From the NCBI GenBank assembly GCA_031260745.1, contig JAISKY010000141.1, positions 1 to 5,316 of the forward strand: a stretch of 5,316 nt of DNA, written 5' to 3'. This document shows, piece after piece, positions 5,270-5,316 of the stretch. The stretch comes from Oscillospiraceae bacterium (lineage in GTDB: Bacteria > Bacillota > Clostridia > Oscillospirales > Oscillospiraceae). Positions within the stretch are counted from its first letter, which is position 1; every line of letters starts with the position of its first letter. The position numbers and the translations under genes are program-made. The notes beneath the pieces are model-generated. The model did not search any database. It saw only the letters and a list, made by a program, of their open reading frames with translations, and was not told the DNA's origin.

Positions 5270-5298
5270 ATATTACCACTTTATCCCCCGTTTGTCAA
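5270..5298 (-). promoter_or_regulatory. Sigma-A promoter of the DUF4358-like lipoprotein gene
   Basis: A perfect -35 TTGACA (5298-5293) is followed by a 17-bp spacer and TAATAT (5275-5270, four of six matching -10). The leader to the ATG at 5186 would be about 77 bases. A short CCCCG/CGGGG inverted repeat flanks the -35 (5283-5290 and 5307-5313). Confidence 0.75.
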
Positions 5299-5316
5299 GA
5301 GGCGTTCGGGGATTTT

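Noticed and set aside
1..5316. Mobile element, CRISPR array, phage or defence system
   Set aside because: No transposase, integrase, direct-repeat array, terminal inverted repeats or defence-type gene pattern could be found on either strand.

Overview
The window looks like chromosomal DNA from a low-to-mid GC Gram-positive anaerobe, most likely an uncultured member of the Clostridia. This is an inference from three things: strong GGAG/AGGAAGG ribosome binding sites, near-consensus sigma-A promoters with 17-bp spacers, and two lipoproteins whose Pro/Thr-rich linkers follow a lipobox cysteine. No 16S rRNA or other taxonomic marker is present.

Layout. Positions 1-3956 hold one operon on the minus strand, read from right to left: a sigma-A promoter (3928-3956), a FecCD-type ABC permease (start corrected to 3856), its ATPase (coupled through a TAATG overlap), a lipoprotein substrate-binding protein, and a MoeA-family molybdenum-cofactor gene. 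The moeA reading frame starts at a GTG and runs off the left edge of the window. Position 4141 begins a divergently transcribed 63-residue membrane protein with an Asp/Tyr-rich tail; it has its own promoter and RBS and is followed by a strong hairpin terminator (4347-4369). Converging on that terminator from the right is a minus-strand lipoprotein gene (4401-5186) with a C-terminal region resembling DUF4358; its own sigma-A promoter is at 5270-5298.

How the genes fit together. On its own the transporter would be labelled an iron-siderophore/B12/heme importer, because its permease and binding protein belong to those families. The moeA gene only 19 bp downstream, in the same operon, suggests instead a molybdate or tungstate importer of the Haemophilus MolBCA type. 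The oxyanion would be captured outside the cell by the lipoprotein, moved by the permease/ATPase pair, and inserted into molybdopterin by the MoeA protein. Whether the metal is Mo or W cannot be decided from sequence alone. No Moco riboswitch is visible in the short leader; short ATTGT/ACAAT repeats just downstream of the predicted transcription start are a possible operator.

The 63-residue membrane protein and the DUF4358-like lipoprotein have no demonstrated link to metal uptake. I found no mobile element, CRISPR array, rRNA or tRNA, and nothing that clearly amounts to a new defence or mobile system. The most notable points are the likely misannotated substrate class of the transporter, the variant MoeA motifs, and the small acidic-tailed membrane protein.
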